From assembly GCA_903900795.1 (NCBI GenBank), contig CAIUOO010000545.1, positions 1 through 38,415 of the forward strand: a stretch of DNA of 38,415 nucleotides. Reading direction: 5' to 3'. This document shows, piece after piece, positions 8,368-18,339 of the stretch; position 1 is the stretch's first letter, and every line of letters begins with the position of its first letter. Source of the DNA: an uncultured Gemmatimonadota bacterium (lineage in GTDB: Bacteria > Gemmatimonadota > Gemmatimonadetes > Gemmatimonadales > Gemmatimonadaceae). Position numbers and translations under genes: made by a program. A model generated the notes under the pieces. That model saw only the letters and a list, made by a program, of their open reading frames with translations, ran no database searches and was not told the DNA's origin.

Positions 8368-10236
8368 GTGATTCGCTGGATACTTGCCCTCGCGCTCGGC
8401 ATCGCCGCGGCCTGGCTCGCCTATGGGCGTGTCGGTGCGCTCGCGCGTTCCCGTGCAACCCTGCTCGGCGCCCTGCGCGCCCTCGCCGTGACGATCGTTG
8501 CGGCCATCCTGTTCGGCGCCCCCTCGGCGCCGCCGCGGCCCGCCGCGCCGCTCGTGGCGATCGACGTGTCGGCCTCCTCACGCCGCGCCGTCGGCGACGA
8601 GAACTCGGTGGTCAACGCCTGGCGGGAACGCCTCGCCGAGGCCGCCAAGCGCGACGCACCCGGCACCGATGCCTTCGTGATCGTGGGCGACTCGATCCGC
8701 GATATCAGTGCCTCAGACATGGCCGCGCTGCGCTCCGATGATCAGGGCTCGCGGGTGCGCGCGGCGGTCGATCGGGCGGCATCGCTGGGACGTCCGCTCG
8801 TGCTCCTCACCGACGGTGAGGTCGACGATGCTGAGTCGCTCGCGGAAGCGCCGGCCGGCTCCATCGTGCGCGTGCTCGCGAATACGCCACGCACCGACGG
8901 CGCGATCGCGGACATGGCGGTGCCGAGCAATGCCACGGCGGGTGACACGATCAGCGTGGCCGCCACCGTCACGGCGGGGGCCCTGGCCACGCCGGACGCG
9001 CAGTGGCGCGTGGCGGTCGAAGGGCTCGCGCCGGTCGTGCTTCCGGTGCCGGCGCTTGCCGCGCTCACCTCGACGCGGGTGACCACCACGATCACGCTCC
9101 CGCGCGGTGCCCGGTCGGCCATTGTACGCGCGGTGTTGCTCGTGCCCGGCGATGCCGAGCCGCGGAATGACACACTGTCCAGCACGATCGACATTGGTGA
9201 TCGGCCGTCGGCGGTGTTCGTTTCGACGGCGCCCGACCTCGACGTGCGAGAGGCCCTCGTCGTCCTGCGCGGTGCGCTCAACGTGCCGACGCGGGCCTTC
9301 CTGCGCCTCGCGCCGGGCGTCTGGCGCGTGGAAGGCTCCCTGGCGCCGATCAGTGAAGACGACGTGAAGACGCAAGCCGGTGCCGCGGGCATGCTCATCG
9401 TGCACGGTGACACGGCCTGGCGACCGCGCGCGGCCATCCGAAGCGCGACCGGTGCCAGGGCGCTCTGGATTCCCGCACCGCCGACGGCGATCGCACGGGC
9501 AGGGGAAGTGGCGAGGACGCCGGAGTGGTATGCGTCGGGCGTGCCGGCATCGCCGCTGGCTTCCGCGTTGGCCGGCTTGCCGCTCGATTCGTTGCCGCCG
9601 CTCACGCTGGCCGGTCCCGCCAAGGGCTCGATGCCGCTGCTCACCGCGCAACTGGGCAAGCGTGGTGAGGCCGTACCGGCGATCGCCGCCCGCACCGAGA
9701 ACGGCGTGCGCACGATCGTCGTGTCGGGCTCGGGATATGCCGGGTGGGCGTTACGCGGTGGCCGTTCGGCCGAGGCGTTCGGTGCCCTGTGGGGCGCGAT
9801 TTTTGACTGGCTGGCGGCTGGGCGCGGCGATGTGCGCGCGGCCCGACCAATGGCGGCGCTACTGCGCGCCGGAGACGCCGTGGCGTGGCGCCGTGGTGGT
9901 GCCGACTCAATCGTCTCGGTGCAACTCCGCCGTCGCGGCGACGCGGGCGTTGATTCACTCACACTCCGCTTTGCCGGCGCGAGCTTCGAAACGACCTCTC
10001 CCGCCCTGGCGGCTGGGGTGTACGATGTGCAGGCCGAGGGTGGCCCCAGCGTGTTGGTGGTGAACGCATCGCGGGAATGGGTGCCACGCGCCCCGACGGT
10101 GCGCGACGGAGTGCTGTCGCGCGGTGCCCTCTCCTCCGATGCCCCGCGACTGGCCGATGCCGGTTGGCCGTTCGTCCTCGCGCTACTGCTGCTCTGCGGC
10201 GAATGGATCGGTCGCCGCGCGGCCGGCTATCGCTGA
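8368..10236 (+). CDS. VWA-domain membrane protein of unknown function
   Basis: N-terminal TM segments, MIDAS-like DxSxS (VAIDVSASSRRAVGDEN) and LVLLTDGEVDD, C-terminal TM (WPFVLALLLLCGEWIGRR). Start codon uncertain (TTG 8320, GTG 8344 or GTG 8368). Confidence 0.75.
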   Translation: MIRWILALALGIAAAWLAYGRVGALARSRATLLGALRALAVTIVAAILFGAPSAPPRPAAPLVAIDVSASSRRAVGDENSVVNAWRERLAEAAKRDAPGTDAFVIVGDSIRDISASDMAALRSDDQGSRVRAAVDRAASLGRPLVLLTDGEVDDAESLAEAPAGSIVRVLANTPRTDGAIADMAVPSNATAGDTISVAATVTAGALATPDAQWRVAVEGLAPVVLPVPALAALTSTRVTTTITLPRGARSAIVRAVLLVPGDAEPRNDTLSSTIDIGDRPSAVFVSTAPDLDVREALVVLRGALNVPTRAFLRLAPGVWRVEGSLAPISEDDVKTQAGAAGMLIVHGDTAWRPRAAIRSATGARALWIPAPPTAIARAGEVARTPEWYASGVPASPLASALAGLPLDSLPPLTLAGPAKGSMPLLTAQLGKRGEAVPAIAARTENGVRTIVVSGSGYAGWALRGGRSAEAFGALWGAIFDWLAAGRGDVRAARPMAALLRAGDAVAWRRGGADSIVSVQLRRRGDAGVDSLTLRFAGASFETTSPALAAGVYDVQAEGGPSVLVVNASREWVPRAPTVRDGVLSRGALSSDAPRLADAGWPFVLALLLLCGEWIGRRAAGYR

Positions 10237-10282
10237 TCGTCGCCACTCGTTCGACACTTCGTTTCTCTTCGCCTGGTCAAGA

Positions 10283-11212
10283 ATGGCTCGCCTGTTTCGC
10301 CGGAAGGATGAAGCTCCCAAACGCTCGCTCTGGCAGCGCTTCAAGGACGTGGCATTCACCGACGTGTCGGTGCTCTTCAAGGGCGTCGATGAAGGATCGC
10401 TCGAGACGCTCGAGACGCTCCTCATCGAGTCCGATTTCGGCGTGACCACGTCGCTGGCCCTGGTGGCGGACGTCGAGTTTCGGGCCAAGCGCGGTGAAGT
10501 GAAAACCGAGGCGGAGTTCCGTGGTGCATTGGCCAAGGGCATCGAGGCCGCGCTACGAAAGGGCAATGCCGACCCGGCGCTGTTCCGCGCGGCCACTGGC
10601 CCCACCGTGGTCCTCGTCATCGGCGTAAACGGCGCGGGCAAGACGACCTTCATCGGCAAGTTGTCCGCGCAGTTCAAGCAGGAAGGGAAGAAGGTGCTGC
10701 TCGGAGCGGCCGACACGTTTCGTGCCGGCGCTATCGATCAGTTGCGCGTGTGGGCGGAGCGGGCCGGCGTGGACTTCGTCGGCGGCGCCCCGGGATCCGA
10801 TCCCGCGTCTGTGGCCTTCGACGCGGTCGATGCCGGGATCACGCGTGGGGCGGACGTCGTCATTGTGGACACGGCCGGGCGTTTGCACACGAGTGACGAT
10901 CTCATGACGGAGTTGCGCAAGATTCATCGCGTGATCATGAAGCGACTGCCCGACGCGCCACACGAAGTGCTGCTCGTCCTCGACGGAACGATCGGCCAGA
11001 ACGCGCTCTCACAGGCGCGCACCTTCTCGGCGGCCGTTCCGGTCACCGGCATCGTGGTCACGAAGCTCGATGGTACCGCCAAGGGCGGTATCGTGGTGGC
11101 CGTGCACGAGGCCCTGAACGTGCCGATCAAGTTCGTCGGTCTCGGCGAGCAGATCGGCGACCTCGAACCGTTCCATGCGGGTGACTACGCCAAGGAGCTG
11201 GTGGAGGCGTGA
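10283..11212 (+). CDS. ftsY: Signal recognition particle receptor FtsY
   Basis: SRP GTPase motifs GVNGAGKTTFIGKL, AADTFRAGAIDQL, VDTAGRLHT, TKLDGTAKGG. Confidence 0.97.
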   Translation: MARLFRRKDEAPKRSLWQRFKDVAFTDVSVLFKGVDEGSLETLETLLIESDFGVTTSLALVADVEFRAKRGEVKTEAEFRGALAKGIEAALRKGNADPALFRAATGPTVVLVIGVNGAGKTTFIGKLSAQFKQEGKKVLLGAADTFRAGAIDQLRVWAERAGVDFVGGAPGSDPASVAFDAVDAGITRGADVVIVDTAGRLHTSDDLMTELRKIHRVIMKRLPDAPHEVLLVLDGTIGQNALSQARTFSAAVPVTGIVVTKLDGTAKGGIVVAVHEALNVPIKFVGLGEQIGDLEPFHAGDYAKELVEA

Positions 11213-13341
11213 TGGCGTTCGGCGGCGATCGTGACCCGCAGGAGCGGAAGCGACGTCCGCCTGCGCGTCCGGCGCCGAGGCTCACACTCGATACGCCGGT
11301 CACGTACCTCAAAGGCGTAGGCCCGGTCCGCGCCGAGTTGCTGGCACGGATGGGCATCACGATGGCCGGCGATCTGCTGCGTCACGTGCCGCACCGGTAC
11401 GAAGACGCGAGCACGGTTACGCGCATTGCGCAGGCGGTCGTCGGCGCCGACATCACGGTGCTGGGGCAGGTCATCGCCAAGGGGGTGCTCCCCACCCGCA
11501 AGGGTCTGCGAGTCTTCCAGGCCGTCGTGCAGGATGCGAGTGGCATGATCGAGGTGGCGTGGCCGGGACAGCCGTTTCTCGATCGCACGATCAACAAGGG
11601 CGACTGGCTGCTCTGCACCGGACAGGTCCGCTTCTTCCACGGTCGCCGGCTGCAGCCGCGCGAGTTCGTGAATCTCGGGCCGGAAGAAGAGGGGACGAAC
11701 GAAGGGCGCGTGCTGGCGGTGTACCCCAGCACGGAGGGGCTGTCGGTCCGCGTCCTGCGCGCGATGGTGCAGCAGCATCTCGATCAGCTGCTCCCGTTGG
11801 TGCTGGAGACGCTGCCGCGCGAGATCCTGGCGCAGGCCGCGGTGCCGACGCTCCCCGACGCGTTGCGGATGGTGCATCGGCCCACGTCGGTGGATGAGGC
11901 GCTCCGTGGGCGCGCCCGACTGGCGTTCGAAGAGTTGCTCTGTGTGCAGTTGCTGCATCGGAAGGCGAATCAGGTGGCCCGTGAAGCCCGGGGCGGCACC
12001 GCGTTCGTGAATCGTCGCGATCTGACCACCAAGCTCCGTGCCGTGTTGCCGTACACGCTCACCGGGGCACAGGTCCGGGCGGTGCGCGAGATCGTGGCTG
12101 ACATGGAGAGTCCGCGCCGCATGCATCGCCTGCTGCAGGGCGACGTGGGCGCCGGGAAAACGGTGGTGGCGGTGTTCTCCGCGCTGCTCGCGATGGAGAA
12201 CGGGGCGCAGGTCGCGCTGATGGCGCCCACCGAGTTGCTCGCGGAGCAGCACGCACGCAGCATCGGCGCGCTGCTGGCCCCGCTCGGCGTTGCGCCCGTG
12301 CTGCTGACCGGTCGCCTGGGTGCCAAAGACCGTCGCGCGGCGCTGGAACGATTGGCCGCGCGCGAGCCCGTGCTGGCCATCGGCACGCACGCCCTGATTC
12401 AGGGCGACGTCGCATTCGCCAATCTCGGACTTGCCATCATCGACGAACAGCATCGGTTTGGTGTCGAGCAGCGTGCCACCCTTGGATCGAAGGGGAAGGC
12501 CCCCGACGTGTTGCTCATGAGTGCGACGCCCATCCCGCGGTCGCTGGCCCTCACGTTGTACGGCGACCTCGATGTGAGCGTGCTGGACGAACGCCCACCG
12601 GGGCGCCACCCGATCACCACCGTTGTGCGCCCCGAATCGGGCCGAACGAAAGTGTTCGAGTTTGCCAACACACAGCTGGATGCCGGACGTCAGGTGTATG
12701 TGGTGTACCCACTCATCGAGACCTCCGAGAAGATGGAGCTCAAAGCGGCCACGGTGATGTTCGAGGAACTCGTGAGCGGGCCGTTTGCGAAACGTCGGGT
12801 GGCGCTGCTGCATGGCCGCTTGCCCGCCGACGAGCGCGACGGCATCATGCGCGCCTTTCGTGATGGCGAGATAGACGTCCTGGTGGCCACGACGGTCATC
12901 GAAGTGGGCATCGACGTGGGCAACGCCACCGTCATGATCATCGAGCACCCGGAACGCTTCGGGCTGTCGCAGCTGCACCAGCTGCGCGGACGCGTGGGGC
13001 GCGGTGCCGAGCAGTCGTATTGCATTTTGCTGGGCGACGTCGGCGTCGAGGCGGCCGAGCGCCTCGGGCTCTTCGCCGGGACCGAAGACGGCTTCGAGAT
13101 CGCGAGGGCCGACCTGCAGTTACGTGGCATGGGCGACTTGTTCGGTGCCAAGCAACACGGGCTCCCGGCGTTCCGGATTGCCGATCCGCTCCGCGACGAA
13201 GCTCTCAATGAGACCGCCCGGATGGTGGCCGAACGCGTGCTGCGGGACGACCCGGAGCTGGCGGCGCCCTCGCATCAGGGGCTCCGCCATGTCCTCACGG
13301 TGGGCTATGCCCGCGCCTTGGAGCTGTTCCGGGTGGGGTAG
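11212..13341 (+). CDS. recG: ATP-dependent DNA helicase RecG
   Basis: Wedge/OB region, Walker A GDVGAGKTVVA, DEQHRFGVEQR, SATPIPRSLALTLYGDLDVSVLDERPPGR, QLRGRVGRG; ATG overlaps the ftsY stop. Confidence 0.97.
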   Translation: MAFGGDRDPQERKRRPPARPAPRLTLDTPVTYLKGVGPVRAELLARMGITMAGDLLRHVPHRYEDASTVTRIAQAVVGADITVLGQVIAKGVLPTRKGLRVFQAVVQDASGMIEVAWPGQPFLDRTINKGDWLLCTGQVRFFHGRRLQPREFVNLGPEEEGTNEGRVLAVYPSTEGLSVRVLRAMVQQHLDQLLPLVLETLPREILAQAAVPTLPDALRMVHRPTSVDEALRGRARLAFEELLCVQLLHRKANQVAREARGGTAFVNRRDLTTKLRAVLPYTLTGAQVRAVREIVADMESPRRMHRLLQGDVGAGKTVVAVFSALLAMENGAQVALMAPTELLAEQHARSIGALLAPLGVAPVLLTGRLGAKDRRAALERLAAREPVLAIGTHALIQGDVAFANLGLAIIDEQHRFGVEQRATLGSKGKAPDVLLMSATPIPRSLALTLYGDLDVSVLDERPPGRHPITTVVRPESGRTKVFEFANTQLDAGRQVYVVYPLIETSEKMELKAATVMFEELVSGPFAKRRVALLHGRLPADERDGIMRAFRDGEIDVLVATTVIEVGIDVGNATVMIIEHPERFGLSQLHQLRGRVGRGAEQSYCILLGDVGVEAAERLGLFAGTEDGFEIARADLQLRGMGDLFGAKQHGLPAFRIADPLRDEALNETARMVAERVLRDDPELAAPSHQGLRHVLTVGYARALELFRVG

Positions 13342-13425
13342 GTGGCGCCGCGGGCGGTGCGTCAACTCTTGGAGCGCGAGCGGCCATCGGTGTAGCTTCA
13401 CGGCTCTCCTTCAACTCGCCGTCCG

Positions 13426-14727
13426 ATGAACCAATCCAGCACCCGCATTGCCGACCTCAAGCACCACGTCGGCGCCGTCGTCACCGTTCGCGCGTGGGTC
13501 ACCCACCTGCGCTCCAAGGGCAAGGTGGCCTTCGTCGTGGCCCGCGATGGCACGGGAATCCTGCAGGCGGTGCTGGTGAAGTCCGAGGTGCCGGAGGCGT
13601 CGTGGGATGCATTCGCCACGCTGACGCAGGAAGCGTCGGTGGCGCTCACGGGTGAGGTCCGCGCCGATGCCCGCGCCCCGGGCGGTTTCGAAATGGGCGT
13701 CCAGTCGCTCGAGATTATCGGTACGAGCCCGAACGACTATCCGATCCAGCCGAAAGAGCACGGCATCGACTTCCTGCTCGACAACCGTGCCTTCTGGCTG
13801 CGCAGTCAGCGCCAGGTCGCGATCATGCGCGTGCGGCACGAGCTCGAACAGGCGGTGCACGACTTCTTCTACGCGCGCGATTTCATCCGCTGCGACACGC
13901 CCATTCTCACCGCCGCCATCGGCGAGCGGGCCGGCCTGTTCAGCACCGACTACTTCGACGAAGGCACCGCTTATCTCGCGCAGACGGGACAGCTGTACGG
14001 CGAAGCGCTCGCCGCCGCCTTGGGGCGGATTTACACGTTCGGCCCCACGTTCCGCGCCGAGAAGTCGAAGACGCGTCGTCACCTCACCGAGTTCTGGATG
14101 ATCGAACCCGAGATGGCGTGGTATGATCAGGACGACAACATGGATCTGCAGGAAGCGTTCGTCCGCTATCTGGTGGAGCGCGTGCTGGAGCGTCGGCAGG
14201 AAGAGCTCAAGGTGCTCGAGCGCGACACGAGCAAGCTCGATTGTGTGTCACAGCCGTTTGTGCGGCTCGATTACGGCGATGCCGTGAAGCTGGCGCAGAG
14301 CAAGGGCAGCGACATCGTGTGGGGTGATGACCTCGGTGCCCCCGACGAAGCGCTCATCGTCGACGAGTATCAGCGCCCGGTGTTCGTGGTGAACTATCCG
14401 AAGGAAGCGAAGGCGTTCTACATGAAGGAGAACCCCCTCGATCCACGAACCGTCCGCTGCGCCGACCTGCTCGCCCCCGAAGGGCGTGGTGAGATCATCG
14501 GCGGCTCACAGCGCGAAGACGACTACGACAAGATCCTCGCGCGGCTCACGCACGAAGGACTCCCGGTCGAGGCGTACGGCTGGTATCTCGACCTCCGCAA
14601 GTACGGCACGTTCACGCACTCGGGCTTCGGCCTCGGTCTCGAGCGCACGATCGCGTGGATCTGCGGCATCGAGCACATCCGCGAAGTCATCGCGTTCCCG
14701 CGCATGATGGGCCGGCTGGCGCCGTAA
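13426..14727 (+). CDS. asnS: Asparaginyl-tRNA synthetase
   Basis: OB-fold anticodon-binding N-terminus, class II motifs (FGPTFRAEKSKTRRHLTEFWMIEPEMA; GFGLGLERTIAWICGIEHIREVIAFPRMMGRLAP). Confidence 0.92.
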   Translation: MNQSSTRIADLKHHVGAVVTVRAWVTHLRSKGKVAFVVARDGTGILQAVLVKSEVPEASWDAFATLTQEASVALTGEVRADARAPGGFEMGVQSLEIIGTSPNDYPIQPKEHGIDFLLDNRAFWLRSQRQVAIMRVRHELEQAVHDFFYARDFIRCDTPILTAAIGERAGLFSTDYFDEGTAYLAQTGQLYGEALAAALGRIYTFGPTFRAEKSKTRRHLTEFWMIEPEMAWYDQDDNMDLQEAFVRYLVERVLERRQEELKVLERDTSKLDCVSQPFVRLDYGDAVKLAQSKGSDIVWGDDLGAPDEALIVDEYQRPVFVVNYPKEAKAFYMKENPLDPRTVRCADLLAPEGRGEIIGGSQREDDYDKILARLTHEGLPVEAYGWYLDLRKYGTFTHSGFGLGLERTIAWICGIEHIREVIAFPRMMGRLAP

Positions 14728-14783
14728 CAAGCGCGTGAGTTTCGAGTGCTGAGCGAAAGTGCGGAGTCATGAGGGCACTCACG

Positions 14784-14824
14784 ACTCCCAACTTCCACTC
14801 ACCACTCACAACTCACGTGAGTCT
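14784..14824. repeat. 41-bp dispersed intergenic repeat, copy 1 (asnS/mazG convergent gap)
   Basis: ACTCCCAACTTCCACTCACCACTCACAACTCACGTGAGTCT; about 36/41 identical to 31111-31151; contains palindrome ACTCACGTGAGT at 14811-14822. Confidence 0.75.
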
Positions 14825-15585
14825 TGCCCAACACGCTCGGCACGCTTGACCGCGTCCCAGTACCGGTCCTGGTCCTCCAACGACAGCGCCGTCAGTTCCA
14901 CCCCATCCGCCGTCGCCAGCGCTTCCATCGCGGCGTAGCGCCGCACGAACTTCGCGTTCGTCCGGTCGAGCGCCAGCGCGCCGTGTACACCGGTCTTGCG
15001 CGCCAGGTTCACGACCGCGAACAGCAGATCGCCCAGCTCGGCCTCGAACGCGTCCTGTTCGGCCACGGTACCATCCGCGTTCACGTGCGCGGCCAGTTCG
15101 TCGATCTCCTCGCGCACTTTCTCCAGCGGCCCGAGGGCGTTCGGCCAGTCGAACCCCACCCCCGCCGCGCGGTCCTGCAACCGGTGCGCCCGATGCAGCG
15201 ACGGGAGCCCCGACGGGAGCCCCTCCTCCAGCGTTGAGCGCTTGGCCTTGGCGGCCTTCATCGACTCCCACGGGCGCTTGATCCCGTCGCCGTACAGGTG
15301 CGGATGCCTCGCCTGCATCTTCGCCACCAGCGCGCCCGCCACATCCTGCATCGTGAACGCGCCGCGCTCCTCGGCCACCACCGAGTGGAACAGCACCTGT
15401 AAAAACAGGTCGCCCAGTTCATCGCGCAGCGTGGCGTCGTCCCCCTGCGCGATCGCGTCGTCGACCTCGTGCGCCTCCTCGATGAGATACGGTCGGAGCG
15501 AGCCGTGCGTCTGCACCCGGTCCCAATCGCACCGGGCCCGCAGATCCCGCATCAGGGCCAGCGCGTCGTCCATCGTCCGTTGCAT
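14806..15585 (-). CDS. mazG: Nucleoside triphosphate pyrophosphohydrolase MazG
   Basis: Two MazG motifs (EEAHEVDDAIAQGDDATLRDELGDLFLQVLFHS; EEIDELAAHV…EAELGDLLFAVVNLAR). The ORF extends to 15636; ATG at 15585 (MQRTMDDALALM) preferred. Confidence 0.93.
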   Translation of the reverse strand: MQRTMDDALALMRDLRARCDWDRVQTHGSLRPYLIEEAHEVDDAIAQGDDATLRDELGDLFLQVLFHSVVAEERGAFTMQDVAGALVAKMQARHPHLYGDGIKRPWESMKAAKAKRSTLEEGLPSGLPSLHRAHRLQDRAAGVGFDWPNALGPLEKVREEIDELAAHVNADGTVAEQDAFEAELGDLLFAVVNLARKTGVHGALALDRTNAKFVRRYAAMEALATADGVELTALSLEDQDRYWDAVKRAERVGQDSREL

Positions 15586-15617
15586 CGCTTCTCCGTACGT
15601 CGTTGGCTGCTTAGGAT

Positions 15618-16766
15618 GTGCGAGTGACCGCGACAATATATCCTGCCACCGATCGTGCCTGGCTCGACGTCGATCTCGAGGCGGTGCGCCACAACGTGCG
15701 TCAGCTGCGCATGCGTGCCGGCGTGCCGCTGATCGTGATGGTCAAAGCGAACGCCTACGGCGTGGGGGCGGTTCTGGTGAGCCGCGCGCTCGGCGTGCCC
15801 TTCGACCGCACGCCGGCGGCCGCTGATGCCCCCTGGGGGCTCGGGATCGCCTCCCTCGACGAGGCCGCCGAGCTGCGTGAGGCCGGGTGCCGTGGGCGGA
15901 TTCTCTGTCTCACGCCGCTCCTCGCCTCAGAGCTGCCGCGCGCGTATGCGTTGGGGGTGCGTCCGGCCTTACACCGCACGCCCGACGTGCGGGCCTGGGC
16001 CGCCGCAGGGCAGGGCGGCGAGTCGCGCCCCTACCATTTGGCGATCGACACCGGCATGGCCCGCGCCGGTGTGCGCTGGGATCAGGTCAAGGCCCTCCGG
16101 GACGTGCTGCGCGAACATCCCCCCGAGGGCGTCTTCACGCACTTCCATTCGGCTGACGAAGACATCGACTCGCGCGACGAACAGGACGCGCGGTTCGTGG
16201 ACGCCATGCTGGCCCTCGGTGACGCGCTGCCGGCGGCGGTGCTCCGACACAGCGATAACAGCGCCGGGATCGCCAGTCGCACGCGTCTCTCGCCCGGTGC
16301 ACTGGCCCGCCCCGGCATCGCGGTGTACGGCGGCATGTTCAGCGAGCTGCTCGGACTGCGGCAGGTGGTGCACTTACGGGCCCGCCTCATCGATATCCGC
16401 GACGTCGCGCCCGGCGAGACCGTCAGCTACGGCGCTACATGGACCGCCGCGCGCCCGTCGCGCATCGCGACGATCTCGGCGGGGTACGCCGACGGCTATC
16501 GACGGCACCTGTCCAATCGCGGAGAGGTGCTGATCGATGGGGTACGTTGTCCCATCGCGGGTCGCGTGACCATGGATATGATTATGGTCGATGTCACCGA
16601 CGTCCCGTGCGCCGTCGGCGATGTGGCGACGCTCATCGGCACCGATGGCGCGGCCACCGTCAGCACCGAGCAGGTGGCCGAGATGGCCGACCTGTCGCCG
16701 TACGAACTCTTGGTCGGACTCGCCCTACGCGTGCCGTCCCGGCCACTCTCATCGAGTCCACCATGA
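15618..16766 (+). CDS. alr: Alanine racemase
   Basis: PLP-lysine motif VMVKANAYGVGA, IATISAGYADGYRRHLSN, VTMDMIMVDVTD; GTG start at 15618 or 15624. Confidence 0.95.
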   Translation: MRVTATIYPATDRAWLDVDLEAVRHNVRQLRMRAGVPLIVMVKANAYGVGAVLVSRALGVPFDRTPAAADAPWGLGIASLDEAAELREAGCRGRILCLTPLLASELPRAYALGVRPALHRTPDVRAWAAAGQGGESRPYHLAIDTGMARAGVRWDQVKALRDVLREHPPEGVFTHFHSADEDIDSRDEQDARFVDAMLALGDALPAAVLRHSDNSAGIASRTRLSPGALARPGIAVYGGMFSELLGLRQVVHLRARLIDIRDVAPGETVSYGATWTAARPSRIATISAGYADGYRRHLSNRGEVLIDGVRCPIAGRVTMDMIMVDVTDVPCAVGDVATLIGTDGAATVSTEQVAEMADLSPYELLVGLALRVPSRPLSSSPP

Positions 16767-17944
16767 CCGATACCACGAATCGCCGCGCGCTGTTGCTGGT
16801 GCTCGACGGCGTGGGATGCGGTGAGGCCCCCGACACGGCGGCCTACGGCGATGCCGGGAGTGATACGATCGGCAACGTGGCGCGGGCGGTGGGTGGTCTC
16901 GATCTGCCGAATCTGGCCCGACTCGGGCTTGGGCACGTGGCGCCCATTCTGGGCGTCGAGCCGGCGGCTCATCCCATCGGGGCCTGGGGGACGCTGATCC
17001 CCCGGTCGATGGGAAAGGATTCGACGACCGGGCACTGGGAGCTTGCCGGCCTCCACCTCGTGCAGCCGTTTCCCACCTATCCGCACGGGTTCCCCCCGGC
17101 AGTGATCGAGGCGTTCGAACGGGCCACCGGTCGTCCCGTGATGGCCAACTGTGTCGCCAGCGGGACGGCGGTGATCGCCGATTTTGCCGAGCAGGCTCGG
17201 GATGCCGGGGCGTGGATCGTGTATACGTCGGCCGACTCCGTCTTCCAGATCGCTGCCCATGAGGAGTGGATCCCCCTCGAGGAGCTCTACCGCGCCTGCG
17301 AAATCGCCCGCGCGCAGTTGGTGGCCCCGCACGACGTCTCGCGCGTCATCGCCCGCCCGTTCGTGGGGACCTCGGGCGCGTGGACGCGTACTGCCAACCG
17401 GCGTGACTACGCCATTCAGCCTCCCGATGTCACGCTGCTTGACGCCCTCGCCGAGGCGGGCATCCCCCGGAGCGGGGTCGGGAAGGTGGACGACCTGTTC
17501 GCCGGCCGCGGCATCACCTCCCGGCATACCGTGGATAACGCCGACGGGGTGTCGGCGATCCTCGAATGGCTGAATTCGGCGCCTCGTGGGTTCTGCTTTG
17601 CCAATCTGGTAGATTTCGATCAGTTGTTCGGACATCGCAACGATGTCCGTGGCTTTCAGGGGGCGCTCGAAGCGTTCGATCGCGCCCTGCCGAGCCTGTT
17701 GGCCGCACTTCGGGAGGACGACCTGCTGTTCATTACCGCCGACCACGGCAACGATCCCACCACGCCATCAACCGACCACGCGCGCGAGCGCGTGCCGCTG
17801 CTGGTGGCCGGCGCACGGGTGCGCGGTGGGAGCGTGGGATCGCGCGATACGTTCTCTGATCTGGGCGCGACGGTGGCCGAGTGGTTCGGTCTGTCGTGGC
17901 GCGGCCGCGGCACGTCGTTTTTGTCGGGCCTGTTGCACGCATGA
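16763..17944 (+). CDS. deoB: Phosphopentomutase
   Basis: LLLVLDGVGCGEAPDTAAYGDAGSDTIGN, MGKDSTTGHWELAG, FITADHGNDPTTPSTDHARERVPLL; ATGA overlap with alr. Confidence 0.96.
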   Translation: MTDTTNRRALLLVLDGVGCGEAPDTAAYGDAGSDTIGNVARAVGGLDLPNLARLGLGHVAPILGVEPAAHPIGAWGTLIPRSMGKDSTTGHWELAGLHLVQPFPTYPHGFPPAVIEAFERATGRPVMANCVASGTAVIADFAEQARDAGAWIVYTSADSVFQIAAHEEWIPLEELYRACEIARAQLVAPHDVSRVIARPFVGTSGAWTRTANRRDYAIQPPDVTLLDALAEAGIPRSGVGKVDDLFAGRGITSRHTVDNADGVSAILEWLNSAPRGFCFANLVDFDQLFGHRNDVRGFQGALEAFDRALPSLLAALREDDLLFITADHGNDPTTPSTDHARERVPLLVAGARVRGGSVGSRDTFSDLGATVAEWFGLSWRGRGTSFLSGLLHA

Positions 17945-18339
17945 GCATCGACCATCTGCGCACCGCGGCCGACGCCGCGCGTGCCAATGCCTGGTGCCCG
18001 TACTCGCACTATCCCGTGGGCGCCGCGCTGGAAACGGACGACGGGCGCGTGTTTGCGGGCTGTAACGTGGAGAACGCGTCGTATCCGGCCGGGATCTGTG
18101 CCGAGCGCGTCGCGCTTGGCGCAGCGATTGCCGCCGGGGCGCGTCGGTTTGTACGCATCGTGATCACGTCGGCGGCCGTTGCGCCGACCCCACCATGTGG
18201 AATCTGTCGACAGGCGCTGGTGGAGTTCGCCCCAGCGCTCGAAATCTTCGCCGTGACGCCCAATGGGCTCACGGCGCGCTGGTCGCTGGCGGAACTGTTG
18301 CCCGCGCCATTCACGCCTGCTTCGCTCGAGAATGCCTGA
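17941..18339 (+). CDS. cdd: Cytidine deaminase
   Basis: CNVENASYPAGICAERVAL and PCGICRQAL zinc motifs; ATGA overlap with deoB. Confidence 0.95.
   Translation: MSIDHLRTAADAARANAWCPYSHYPVGAALETDDGRVFAGCNVENASYPAGICAERVALGAAIAAGARRFVRIVITSAAVAPTPPCGICRQALVEFAPALEIFAVTPNGLTARWSLAELLPAPFTPASLENA

Noticed and set aside
11185-12978. 597-aa - strand ORF opposite recG
   Set aside because: Shadow ORF of RecG with no recognisable domain.
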